Notes: a model not told the origin generated them from the sequence alone. A stretch of DNA of 64,000 nucleotides from Plantactinospora sp. BC1 (GCF_003030345.1 NZ_CP028158.1:5518001-5582000), one strand, 5' to 3'; positions 15,672 through 24,161 are shown, counted from the stretch's first letter. Translations and numbers: made by a program.

Positions 15672-17099
15672 GTGGTGCGGGCTCACGTGATTGACGTGCA
15701 TCGGTCGAGCGACGACCTCCCGAGGTCGGGTGAAGACTTCCTGGGCCGGCTGAAGGCGTCCCTGGTCGGGGAGCGCCGGACGCCGTTCGTCGTGGTGGGG
15801 AACTTCGAGGTCGAGCAGTACTGGGCCGAGGGCGAGTACGGCCTGCCGAGGGCCGGGTTCAGCACGGCCGGCGCGGTGGTGAACCGGATGGACGAGTTCG
15901 CGCTGCTGCTGGCCGGCCCGGACGACCACGTCGTACTCAAGGAGGCGCCCGACCCCGACTTCCTCGGCTATCTCTCCGCGCTCGGCGTGCCGCTGCCCGG
16001 TCTGCTCTGTCCGGAGCGGCAGGATCCCGAGCGGGTCGTCACCGCGGACGTGCTCGACGACGAGCCGGTGCTGGCCCGGCTGCGGGCGCTGGCCGCGACC
16101 GGCGCGCAGCTGTTGCCGCACGGCGTCTCGGTGCTGGAGGAGCGGCTCGCCCGGGCCGGCGACCTGCCCGTCGCGGGCGGCCCGGCGACGCTCTGCAAGC
16201 GGGTGAACAGCAAGATCTACAGCCGTCGGCTCGCCGACGAACTCGGCCTGCCCCAGCCGGCCGGCTGGACCAGCGAGACGCTCGCCGAGTGGGCGGCGGC
16301 GGCCGGACGGGCCCGGCAGATCCTGGCGGCCGGCGGAACCGTCGCCGTCAAGGACGCCTTCGGGGTCTCCGGCCGGGGCATCCTGGTGCTCCGGGACGGG
16401 GCCCGGCTCGACCAGCTCGACCGCATGCTGCGACGGCGGGCGGAACGCAGCGGCGACGACCGGTTGGCGCTGGTCGTCGAGGAGTGGGTCGGCAAGCGTA
16501 CCGACCTGAACTACCAGGTGACCGTCGGGCGTACCGGCACCGTCCACTTCGACTTCGTCAAGGAGGCGATCACCGAGGGGGGCGTGCACCAGGGGCACCG
16601 CTTCCCGGCCCGGCTCAGCCCGGCGGAGCAGGGCCAGCTGCGGGACGCGGGCGAGCTGATCGGGCGGCGGCTGGCGGGGGAGGGCTACCGGGGGGTGGTC
16701 GGGATCGACGCGATGGTCGGCGACGACGGCCGGATCCTCCCGGTGATCGAGATCAACGCCCGGCACAACATGTCGACGTACCAGGCCCGGGTGCAGGAGC
16801 TGTTGCTGGCACCGGGGCAGCGGGCCATGGCCCGGCACTACCCGGTGCGGCTGCGTACCCGGGTGCCGTTCAAGACGTTCCACGACCGGCTCGACGACCT
16901 GCTGCTTCCCGGTGCCGGCGGTACCGGCGTGCTGGTGACCACCTTCGCGACGGTGAACGCCGCCGCCGGGCGGCCCGGGGCGGAGACCTTCGACGGCCGG
17001 CTCTACACGCTGCTGGTGGCCGACTCGGCGGACCGGCTCGGCGCCCTCGACGCCGAGGTCGGCCGGCGGCTGCGCACCCTGACGGAGGTGACCGGATGA
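15672..17099 (+). CDS. ATP-grasp ligase, PGM1/BtrJ-like
   Basis: 475 residues from GTG 15672, four bases after the previous stop; no clear ribosome site, and in-frame GTGs at 15687 and 15696 are alternatives. A pre-ATP-grasp region (residues 30-160) is followed by an ATP-grasp domain: VAVKDAFGVSGRGILVLRDG, LVVEEWVGKRTDLNYQV and a metal/ATP site VIEINARHNMSTYQ. The C-terminal VPFKTFHDRLDDLLL region resembles the PGM1_C extension. Such ligases join carboxylates to amines or thiols; BtrJ of butirosin attaches L-glutamate to the carrier BtrI. The adjacent PLP decarboxylase and carrier make the same job likely here. ATGA overlap with the next gene. Substrate assignment is inference. Confidence 0.78.
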   Translation: MVRAHVIDVHRSSDDLPRSGEDFLGRLKASLVGERRTPFVVVGNFEVEQYWAEGEYGLPRAGFSTAGAVVNRMDEFALLLAGPDDHVVLKEAPDPDFLGYLSALGVPLPGLLCPERQDPERVVTADVLDDEPVLARLRALAATGAQLLPHGVSVLEERLARAGDLPVAGGPATLCKRVNSKIYSRRLADELGLPQPAGWTSETLAEWAAAAGRARQILAAGGTVAVKDAFGVSGRGILVLRDGARLDQLDRMLRRRAERSGDDRLALVVEEWVGKRTDLNYQVTVGRTGTVHFDFVKEAITEGGVHQGHRFPARLSPAEQGQLRDAGELIGRRLAGEGYRGVVGIDAMVGDDGRILPVIEINARHNMSTYQARVQELLLAPGQRAMARHYPVRLRTRVPFKTFHDRLDDLLLPGAGGTGVLVTTFATVNAAAGRPGAETFDGRLYTLLVADSADRLGALDAEVGRRLRTLTEVTG

Positions 17100-18397
17100 G
17101 TACCGAGTTCGAGATCCAGGGGTTCACCGTCAGCGAGCTGGCGGAGCGGTTCGGCACGCCGGTCTACCTGTACGACGGCGCCGAACTCCGCCGACGGTTC
17201 ACCGAACTCCGCGCCGCCCTGCACCCCGCCCTGGAGATCTTCTACTCGCTCAAGGCGAACCCGAACGTCTCGGTCTGCGCGCTACTCCGCTCGCTCGGCG
17301 CCAGGGCGGAGGTGTCGTCGCTGGCCGAGCTGGCCACGGCGGACCGGGCCGGCGTCGCCGCGCCGGACGTGATCTTCCTCGGGCCGGGCAAGACCGCCGA
17401 GGAGGTGGACGCCTGCGTACGCGGTGGCGTCGGGGCGATCGTCTGCGAGTCGTACGGCGAGCTGGAGCTGATCGACCGGCGGGCCCGGGCGCACGGTGTC
17501 GTCGCGCCGGTGATGCTGCGGGTGAACCCCCGCTTCTCGGTGAAGGGCTCCGGACTCACCATGGGCGGCCGGCCGCGTCAGTTCGGCATCGACGAGAGCC
17601 AACTCTGCGACGGTGACCCCGGCCGGCTGCGCAGGCCCGGGATCCGGGTGATCGGAATCCAGGTGTACGTCGGTACCCGGATCCTCAACGAGCAGGTGGT
17701 GGTCGAGAACACCCGTCGGATCTTCGAGCTGGCCGAGCGGGTCAGCCGGCACTGCGGCTTCCCGTTGGAGGTCGTCGACGTCGGCGGTGGGCTCGGGGTC
17801 GCCTACTTCGACGGCGAGAACGACCTCGACCTGGCCGTGCTCGCCGGGCTGCTCAACCCGGTGGTCGGGGACTTCGTCCGGCGACACCCCCGGACCAGGG
17901 TGCTGCTGGAGGTCGGCAGATATCTCACCGCACCGGCCGGCGTCTACCTGACCAGGGTCAACTACGTGAAGTCGTCGATGGGCGAGAACTTCGCGATCGT
18001 GGACGGCGGGACCAACCACCACATGGCGGCGGTGGGGATCGGTTCCTTCGTCAAGCGCAACTATCCGCTGGCCCTGCTCAACCGGGTCAAGGAGCCGGCC
18101 TCGGAGTCCTGGCACGTCACCGGGCCGCTCTGCACGCCGAACGACACCCTCGGCAAGGCGGTGCGGCTGCCGCCGGTACGGGTGGGCGACCTCGTCGGGG
18201 TCCTCCGGTCCGGCGCGTACGGGCCGTCCGCGTCACCGGTGCTCTTCCTCAGCCACGGCCATCCGGCCGAGGTACTGGTGGACGCCGGCCGGGCCCATCT
18301 CGTCCGCCGCCGGGACACCGTGGACGACCTGCTGAACCCGCAAGTTCTGTACACCGAACCGGCCAGCGCCGGGTCCGACCAGGGAGTACCAGGATGA
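17096..18397 (+). CDS. PLP-dependent decarboxylase, LysA/ornithine-decarboxylase-2 fold (BtrK-like)
   Basis: 433 residues of the alanine-racemase-fold decarboxylase family. The PLP Lys is Lys53 in FYSLKANPN, the phosphate-binding glycine loop is DVGGGLGVAYF, and the dimer-partner active-site motif is VTGPLCTPNDTLGK (Cys and Asp conserved relative to CESGD). Members decarboxylate free diaminopimelate or ornithine, but a subset (BtrK in butirosin, VinO in vicenistatin) acts on aminoacyl groups carried by an ACP. Being squeezed between an ATP-grasp ligase and an ACP by ATGA overlaps on both sides argues for a carrier-bound substrate, e.g. gamma-glutamyl-ACP2 to 4-aminobutyryl-ACP2. Confidence 0.85.
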   Translation: MSTEFEIQGFTVSELAERFGTPVYLYDGAELRRRFTELRAALHPALEIFYSLKANPNVSVCALLRSLGARAEVSSLAELATADRAGVAAPDVIFLGPGKTAEEVDACVRGGVGAIVCESYGELELIDRRARAHGVVAPVMLRVNPRFSVKGSGLTMGGRPRQFGIDESQLCDGDPGRLRRPGIRVIGIQVYVGTRILNEQVVVENTRRIFELAERVSRHCGFPLEVVDVGGGLGVAYFDGENDLDLAVLAGLLNPVVGDFVRRHPRTRVLLEVGRYLTAPAGVYLTRVNYVKSSMGENFAIVDGGTNHHMAAVGIGSFVKRNYPLALLNRVKEPASESWHVTGPLCTPNDTLGKAVRLPPVRVGDLVGVLRSGAYGPSASPVLFLSHGHPAEVLVDAGRAHLVRRRDTVDDLLNPQVLYTEPASAGSDQGVPG

Positions 18398-18675
18398 CGC
18401 ACAGTATCTCGACCTCGTACGTCGAGCCGGGTGAGGAGCTTCTCGACCTGGTGCGCCGGGCCATCGCCCAGGTGCTCGACCGGGACCCGGCGGAGATCGG
18501 GCCGGACTCCCGGCTCTTCGACGACCTCGGCCTGGACTCGACGAGTGCCCTCGAACTGCTGATGGAGATCGAGGCCGACTCGGGTGTGGAGTTCGACATG
18601 GACACCCTCGAACAACACCACTTCACCAGCGTACGGGCCCTGGCCGGCTACGTGCGGTGCCAGCTGGACGGCTAG
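18394..18675 (+). CDS. Acyl carrier protein ACP2
   Basis: A 93-residue stand-alone carrier. The attachment motif is FDDLGLDSTSALEL with Ser49 and the canonical preceding Asp, so it is more conventional than ACP1. Acidic helices II and III are preserved. The ATG overlaps the decarboxylase stop by ATGA. By position it is the counterpart of BtrI in butirosin biosynthesis, the carrier on which the amino acid is loaded by the ATP-grasp enzyme and then decarboxylated. The operon's own phosphopantetheinyl transferase could supply its prosthetic group. Two carriers of different character suggest one line for the lipid and one for the amino acid. Confidence 0.9.
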   Translation: MTHSISTSYVEPGEELLDLVRRAIAQVLDRDPAEIGPDSRLFDDLGLDSTSALELLMEIEADSGVEFDMDTLEQHHFTSVRALAGYVRCQLDG

Positions 18676-18676
18676 C

Positions 18677-19657
18677 GTGCTGGTGACCGCCGCGCCACCG
18701 CTGGCCCGGGCCGTCCGGGCCGACCCCACCGTCCGGCTGCCGCTGCGGCTCGTCTCGGCCCGGCACCGCGCCTTCGGGCCGGACGGCGATACCGACGGCG
18801 GTGCCGACACCGGTGCCGACACCGGTGTGCAGCCCGCGGTCGAGCGGTATCTGCGCGATCTCGTGGCGAGTCGGGACGGTACCTTCCGACCCGAGGCGCT
18901 GCGGGCCGGCGCCGGCACCTCGTTCAGCACGATGGCCCACGACCTCGTCGGCGGCATCGGCCCGGAGTGGCCCTCGGTCGACCTGATCGTGCTCTGCCAT
19001 GCCGTGCCCGAACTCAATCCCGGGACGTCCCCGGCCTGCTCGCTGGTTGACGCCGCCCCCGGCACGCCGGTCGCCTTCACCCTCTGCGACCAGGGGCGGG
19101 TCGCGCCGTTCAGCGCGCTGCGGGTCGCCGGGGCGTACCTCGACAGCGTGCCGCTGCGTCGCGCCCTGGTGCTGGTGCTGGACCAGAGCACCGTGCCGTG
19201 GGAGGTCGACGATCGCGCGGACCTGCCGAGCCGGGACCTCGGGGTGGCGCTGGTCCTGGACCGGGTGCCCGCCCGGCCCGACGGCGGGCTACTGCTCCAG
19301 CAGCATGCCGGGGTCGACCCGGGGCAGGTCGGCGAGGTCCTGCGGGCCCGACTTCCGGCCCTGACCACGCAGCCGGGGCCGGTACGCGTGGTGGCCGGTG
19401 CGGGGGTGCCGCCGGGGCAGTTGACCGGGCTCGACGTGCCGGTGGTGGCGGGACCGGCGGGCCTGCTCTGCACGTCGGGCTGGGCGTACCTCTCCGAGGC
19501 CACCCGGTCGACCGCGACCCCGGGCGGCGGCGACCCGCCCGGTACCGGGGCGCCGGGCCGGCTCGTCCTCGTCGAGTACGAGTCCCGGCTGCGCCACCTG
19601 TCGCTCGCCGCGGTGGACCTCCCCGCGACCACCGGACCCGGCGGGCGGGACCGCTGA
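18677..19657 (+). CDS. Degenerate KAS/thiolase-fold-like protein
   Basis: 326 residues; GTG 18677 starts one base after the ACP2 stop (GTG 18683 is an alternative). The central part (VDLIVLCHAVPELNPG, VAFTLCDQGRVAPFSALRVAGAYL, RALVLVLDQST) follows the beta-alpha pattern of the first half of a KAS III fold, but the nucleophile position reads DQG instead of a Cys in the usual helix start, and no clear His/Asn motif follows. It may be an inactive partner of the Cys-containing KAS III-like protein encoded upstream, in the manner of chain-length factors, or a separate thioester-binding protein. Family recognition is tentative. It overlaps the PPTase gene by one base. Confidence 0.5.
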   Translation: MLVTAAPPLARAVRADPTVRLPLRLVSARHRAFGPDGDTDGGADTGADTGVQPAVERYLRDLVASRDGTFRPEALRAGAGTSFSTMAHDLVGGIGPEWPSVDLIVLCHAVPELNPGTSPACSLVDAAPGTPVAFTLCDQGRVAPFSALRVAGAYLDSVPLRRALVLVLDQSTVPWEVDDRADLPSRDLGVALVLDRVPARPDGGLLLQQHAGVDPGQVGEVLRARLPALTTQPGPVRVVAGAGVPPGQLTGLDVPVVAGPAGLLCTSGWAYLSEATRSTATPGGGDPPGTGAPGRLVLVEYESRLRHLSLAAVDLPATTGPGGRDR

Positions 19658-20400
19658 TGGGCCCGCTCGGCTGCGACGGGGATCAGGTCGACCTGTGGGC
19701 GCTCGACCTGACGGCGGGTGCCGACGACGTCCGGCGGCTGACCGGGCTGCTCGACGCCGCCGAGCGGGAGCGGGCCGCCCGCCTGGCCGGGGCACTCCGG
19801 CGGCGTTTCGTCGTCGCGCACGGACTGACCCGGAGCGTGCTCGGCGGCTACCTCGACCGCGCCCCGCACCTGGTCGTACTGCGGCGCGGCCGGCACGGCA
19901 AGCCCCGGCTGGACGGGCTGGAACACAACGTCTCGCACCACGGTGACGTGGCGCTGCTGGCGGTGACGGCGTACCGCCCGGTGGGGGTGGACGTCGCCGA
20001 CGGCCCCCGCCCCCGGTCGCCGGAGGCGTTCGCGCGGCGGTTCTTCGCCCCGGACGAGGTCGACGCGCTGCTGGTACCGGACCCGGCCGACCGGCGACGG
20101 AGATTCCTGCGGATGTGGACCCGCAAGGAGGCCTGTGTCAAGGCGGACGGCGCACGGCTGCGGCACGGGCTCCGGCTGCGGGTCGACCGCACGGGTACGG
20201 CGGCACCGACCAGCGGCACCGTCGTACCGGGTGGACCGGCCGGCCTGCCCGGGCCCTGGTGGGTCACCGACCTGCACCCGCCACTGCCGGGTACGGCGGC
20301 GGTGGCGGTACGCGGCGACGAACCGTGCCGGGTGGCCTGGCGGGAGACCGTGCGGGTGCCGAGGTCGTCGGATTGGGGGAGCCTTGGGCAGAGTGGTTGA
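19657..20400 (+). CDS. Sfp-type 4'-phosphopantetheinyl transferase
   Basis: 247 residues. The two family motifs are present: RPVGVDVAD (magnesium-binding acidic residues) and FLRMWTRKEACVKADG with the KEA signature. These enzymes transfer phosphopantetheine from CoA to the Ser of carrier proteins; the likely clients are ACP1 and ACP2. The start ATG overlaps the previous stop (TGATG). The N-terminal VAHGLTRSVLGGYL and HGKPRL segments also match the family. The third acidic residue of the GVDxE motif appears shifted, but activity is expected. Confidence 0.92.
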   Translation: MGPLGCDGDQVDLWALDLTAGADDVRRLTGLLDAAERERAARLAGALRRRFVVAHGLTRSVLGGYLDRAPHLVVLRRGRHGKPRLDGLEHNVSHHGDVALLAVTAYRPVGVDVADGPRPRSPEAFARRFFAPDEVDALLVPDPADRRRRFLRMWTRKEACVKADGARLRHGLRLRVDRTGTAAPTSGTVVPGGPAGLPGPWWVTDLHPPLPGTAAVAVRGDEPCRVAWRETVRVPRSSDWGSLGQSG

Positions 20401-21730
20401 CTCCGCGACATTCGCGCTGCGGCTGTACCGACGGCGGGCGGAGATCGCCTACCACGGCTTCGCCCGGCGCGACCCGATGGCCCTGCTGGAGACCCGCCCC
20501 GGGCGGGTCGAGCCCTACCGCCTCTACGACCGGATGCGGGCGGTGGGGCCGATCGTCCCGACCTGTCTGGGCAACTGGGCGGCGACCGGTCACCGGGTCT
20601 GCAACCAGGTGCTGCGGGACCGCCGGTTCGGGGTGCAGGGGCTCGGTGCCACGGTCGGCACCAGCCCGACCGACCTGTCGTTCGTGGACCGGGACCCGCC
20701 GGAGCACACCCGGCTGCGCCGGCTCGCGGCACCGGACTTCAGCCAGCGGCGGGTGGCCGGGTACCGTCCCCGGATCGAGGAGACCGCCGCCCGGCTCGTC
20801 GAGCGGGCCGCCGGCCGTGGCAGCTTCGATCTCGTCACCGCGATCGCCGCACCCCTGCCGATCACCGTGATCGCCGACCTCCTCGGCGTCACGGGGGTCG
20901 ACGAGGCCGCCTTCGCCCGCTACGGACTCGCGATCGGCGGCGCCCTGGACGGCGTCCGCTCGGTACGCCAGCTCCGGGGTCTGGTGGCGGCGAGGGCCGA
21001 GGTCGACGCCATCTTCACCGGCCTCGTGGCGCGGCGTCGCCGCGAGCCGGGCGACGACCTGGTCAGCAGGCTCGTCGCGGCCGAGGAGGAGATCAGCTCC
21101 GCCGAGCTGCTCGCGATGTGCACCCTGCTGCTCATCGCCGGCTTCGAGACGACCGTGAACCTGATCGGCAACGCCGTGCACGCGCTGCTCGACCATCCGG
21201 AGCAGTGGGCGCTGCTCCGCGCGGACCCGTCGCTGGCCGCCGCCGTCGTCGAGGAGACACTGCGCTACGACGCCCCGGTGCAGCGCGCGGCGCGGGTCGC
21301 CCACGAGGAGATCGAGGTCGCCGGTGCCGTGGTACGCCCGAACGACTGGGTCATCACCCTGCTCGGTGCCGCCAACCGCGACCCGGAGGTGTACCCGCAC
21401 CCGGACCGGTTCGACATCACCCGTGGGCAGGTCACCGACCACCTGGCCTTCTCCAGCGGCATCCACTACTGCCTGGGGGCCTCGCTCGCCCGGCTGGAGG
21501 GCGAGGTGGCGCTGGCGACCATCGCCGAGCGGCTGGACCTCGTCCCCGCCGGCCGGGTCAGCCGGCGCCGGAGCGCGACGATCCGCGGCTTCCTCCGGCT
21601 GCCCGTCGCCGTGCGTGGACGCCGCGCCCGGTCGGCGTCGAGCCCGGGGAGCGCCGGGGCGGCCGCCCGGCCGGAGCGGGCGGCGACCGGCGGAGCAGCG
21701 GAGGGGAGCACCGGTGGCCCGACTCGTTGA
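20393..21730 (+). CDS. Cytochrome P450
   Basis: 445 residues from GTG 20393, which lies about 12 bases after a GGGGGA ribosome site and overlaps the PPTase gene by 8 bases; TTG 20384 is an alternative. P450 landmarks: I-helix oxygen-activation motif LLIAGFETTVN, ExxR (Glu288, Arg291) in EETLR, and the heme loop FSSGIHYCLGASLARLE with Cys360 as ligand. It looks like a bacterial class I P450 needing external ferredoxin and reductase, none of which is encoded nearby. In order with the SDR and Baeyer-Villiger-type monooxygenase, it would hydroxylate the acyl product. The C-terminal 30 residues are low-complexity. Confidence 0.92.
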   Translation: MVDSATFALRLYRRRAEIAYHGFARRDPMALLETRPGRVEPYRLYDRMRAVGPIVPTCLGNWAATGHRVCNQVLRDRRFGVQGLGATVGTSPTDLSFVDRDPPEHTRLRRLAAPDFSQRRVAGYRPRIEETAARLVERAAGRGSFDLVTAIAAPLPITVIADLLGVTGVDEAAFARYGLAIGGALDGVRSVRQLRGLVAARAEVDAIFTGLVARRRREPGDDLVSRLVAAEEEISSAELLAMCTLLLIAGFETTVNLIGNAVHALLDHPEQWALLRADPSLAAAVVEETLRYDAPVQRAARVAHEEIEVAGAVVRPNDWVITLLGAANRDPEVYPHPDRFDITRGQVTDHLAFSSGIHYCLGASLARLEGEVALATIAERLDLVPAGRVSRRRSATIRGFLRLPVAVRGRRARSASSPGSAGAAARPERAATGGAAEGSTGGPTR

Positions 21731-22466
21731 CCGGGTGGCGTTGGTGACGGGCGCGGCCGGCGGGATCGGCCGGGCCACCGCGCTGCGGCTGGCCGACGAG
21801 GGCGCCGCGGTGCTGGTCACCGACGTCCACGACGAGCCGGGGGAGGCCGTCGCCGCCGCGATCCGCGACAGCGGCGGCAGGGCGGCCTTCCGGCACCACG
21901 ACGTCACCGCCGAGTCCTCCTGGCAGGCCGCCGTCGGCCGGGCCGTCGACCTCTTCGGCGGGCTCGACATCCTGGTGAACAACGCCGGTGTGCTGGACCT
22001 CGCCGGGATCGAGGAGACCACCCTGCACGAGTACGAGCGGACGATCGCGGTGAACCAGACCGGGGTCTTCCTGGGGCTGAAGGCCGCCGCACCGGCGTTG
22101 AAGGTCTCCGGCCACGGTGTGGTGGTCAACGTGAGTTCCATCTTCGGCGCCTCGGGCGGCTTCGGTACCTCGCCGGCCTACCACGCCAGCAAGGGCGCGG
22201 TCCAGGTGCTGACGAAGAACCTGGCGCTGCGCTGGGCGGAGCACGGGGTGCGGGTCAACTCCGTACACCCCGGGTTCATCGACACGCCGCTGCTGGACTT
22301 CGTCCGGGGTACCGACGCCGAGGCCGGGATGGTCGCGCTCACCCCGCTGGGCCGGCTGGGCCGACCCGCCGAGGTGGCCGCCTGCGTCGCCTTCCTGGCC
22401 AGCGACGACGCCTCGTTCATGACCGGTTCCGAACTCTACGTCGACGGCGGCTACCAGGCCCGCTGA
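21714..22466 (+). CDS. Short-chain dehydrogenase/reductase
   Basis: 250 residues of the classical SDR family. The dinucleotide-binding motif TGAAGGIG lies near residue 12, NNAG is present, the catalytic Ser is in NVSSIFG, and Tyr156 and Lys160 form YxxxK. GTG 21714 follows a GAGGGGAG ribosome site and overlaps the P450 gene by 17 bases, a sign of co-translation. It would oxidise the hydroxyl made by the P450 to a ketone, or reduce a keto group. An Asp at the end of the second strand (VTDVHDEPG) favours NAD over NADP, from family knowledge. Confidence 0.9.
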   Translation: MARLVDRVALVTGAAGGIGRATALRLADEGAAVLVTDVHDEPGEAVAAAIRDSGGRAAFRHHDVTAESSWQAAVGRAVDLFGGLDILVNNAGVLDLAGIEETTLHEYERTIAVNQTGVFLGLKAAAPALKVSGHGVVVNVSSIFGASGGFGTSPAYHASKGAVQVLTKNLALRWAEHGVRVNSVHPGFIDTPLLDFVRGTDAEAGMVALTPLGRLGRPAEVAACVAFLASDDASFMTGSELYVDGGYQAR

Positions 22467-22525
22467 GCCGGTACGGCCCGGCGACCCGCCGCACCCCTCC
22501 CGCAGCCCACCGACCGAGGATGCCC

Positions 22526-24160
22526 ATGGCGACGAACCCACCCGACACCGCGAGCGAGCCCGGCGAGCACGTCGACGCCGTCGTCGTCGGGGCCGGCCTC
22601 GCCGGGTTGTACATGCTGTACCGGCTGCGTCAGCTCGGCCTCGCCGTCCGCGCCATCGAGGCCGGCGACGACGTCGGCGGCACCTGGTACTGGAACCGGT
22701 ACCCCGGGGCGCGCTGCGACGTGGAGAGCATGCACTACTCGTACTCCTTCTCGCCGGAACTCGAACAGGAGTGGAACTGGTCGGAGCGCTATCCGGCCCA
22801 GCCGGAGCTGCTGCGCTACATCCGGCACGTGGCCGACCGGTTCGACCTGCGCCGACACGTGCGGTTCGGCACCAGGGTCGTCGCCGTGCACCACGACGAG
22901 CGGACCCGTGTCTGGCGGGTGCGCACCGACCAGGGGCGGCCGGTCACGGCGCGGTTCTGCGTGCTGGCCACCGGCTGCCTGTCGGTCGCCAAGACACCGG
23001 AGATCCCCGGCATCGACTCGTTCGCCGGACCGGTCTACCACACGGCGCGGTGGCCGCACGATGGGGTGGACTTCACCGGGCTGCGGGTCGGGCTCGTCGG
23101 CACCGGCTCCTCCGGGGTGCAGTCGATCCCGGTCATCGCCCGGCAGGCCGCCGAACTCACCGTCTTCCAGCGGACCCCGGCGTACAGCATGCCGGCCTGG
23201 AACCGGCCGCTGACCGACGCCGAACGCGACCGGCTCAAGGCCGGGTACCGGGTGTTCCGCCAGCAGCAGCGCGAGTCGGGCTTCGGCGTGCCGAGCCCGC
23301 ACCCACCGGCGACCCGGTCGGCGCTCCAGGTCGGGGCCGAGGAACGGAACCGGACGTACCAGCAGCGCTGGGAGTTCGGCAGCGTCACCGCCCTGATGAG
23401 CGCCTTCACCGACCTGGCGGTCGACGAGCACGCCAACGACACCGCCGCCGAGTTCGTCCGGTCGAAGATCCGCCAGATCGTCCGGGATCCGGTGGTCGCC
23501 GAGGACCTCTGCCCCCGCTACCCGTTCGGGACGAAGCGGCCCTGCCTCGACACCGACTACTACGCCACCTACAACCGCGACAACGTACGCCTGGTCAACC
23601 TGCGCCGGACCCCGCTGGTGGCGGTCACCGCGCGGGGTGTCCGGACGTCCAGCCAGGAGTACGGGTGCGACGCCATCGTCCTCGCCACCGGCTTCGACGC
23701 GATGACCGGCGCGCTGACCGCCATCGACATCCGGGGCCGGTCCGGGCGGTCGCTCAGGGAGAAGTGGGCCGCCGGACCCCGCGCCTATCTCGGGCTCGCC
23801 ACCTGGGGGTTCCCCAACCTGTTCATGATCACCGGACCGGGCAGCCCGTCGGCCCTCAGCAACATGATCGTCTCCATCGAGCAGCACGTGGAGTGGATCG
23901 CCGACTGCATCCGGTGGCTGCGCGAGCGCGGCCTGAGCACGATCGAGGCCACCCGCTCGGCCGAGGACGACTGGGTCGCGCACGTCGCCGCCGTCGCCAG
24001 CGGCACCCTCTACCCGAGGACCGACTCCTGGTATCTCGGCGCGAACGTGCCCGGCAAGGCGCGGGTCTTCATGCCGTACGCCGGCGGGGTGGGCGCGTAC
24101 CGCAGGATCTGCGACGGCGTCGCCGCCGACGGGTACCGGGGCTTCACGCTGACCCCCTGA
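22526..24160 (+). CDS. Flavin monooxygenase of the Baeyer-Villiger type
   Basis: 544 residues. It has an N-terminal FAD Rossmann motif (VVGAGLAGLYMLYRLR), the GGTWYWNRYPGARCD segment of cyclohexanone-monooxygenase-like enzymes, the full BVMO fingerprint FxGxxxHxxxWP (Phe166 to Trp176), and a second NADPH Rossmann motif (GLVGTGSSGVQ). These enzymes insert oxygen next to a ketone to give an ester or lactone. ATG 22526 is preferred over ATG 22520 because GAGG is then seven bases upstream. It is the last gene of the operon, 59 bases after the SDR, and is followed by a hairpin. A P450-SDR-BVMO order suggests C-H to alcohol to ketone to ester. Confidence 0.93.
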   Translation: MATNPPDTASEPGEHVDAVVVGAGLAGLYMLYRLRQLGLAVRAIEAGDDVGGTWYWNRYPGARCDVESMHYSYSFSPELEQEWNWSERYPAQPELLRYIRHVADRFDLRRHVRFGTRVVAVHHDERTRVWRVRTDQGRPVTARFCVLATGCLSVAKTPEIPGIDSFAGPVYHTARWPHDGVDFTGLRVGLVGTGSSGVQSIPVIARQAAELTVFQRTPAYSMPAWNRPLTDAERDRLKAGYRVFRQQQRESGFGVPSPHPPATRSALQVGAEERNRTYQQRWEFGSVTALMSAFTDLAVDEHANDTAAEFVRSKIRQIVRDPVVAEDLCPRYPFGTKRPCLDTDYYATYNRDNVRLVNLRRTPLVAVTARGVRTSSQEYGCDAIVLATGFDAMTGALTAIDIRGRSGRSLREKWAAGPRAYLGLATWGFPNLFMITGPGSPSALSNMIVSIEQHVEWIADCIRWLRERGLSTIEATRSAEDDWVAHVAAVASGTLYPRTDSWYLGANVPGKARVFMPYAGGVGAYRRICDGVAADGYRGFTLTP

Positions 24161-24161
24161 G

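Noticed and set aside
20384-20392. P450 starting at TTG 20384
   Set aside because: Only three bases separate it from the GGGGGA site; GTG 20393 is better spaced.
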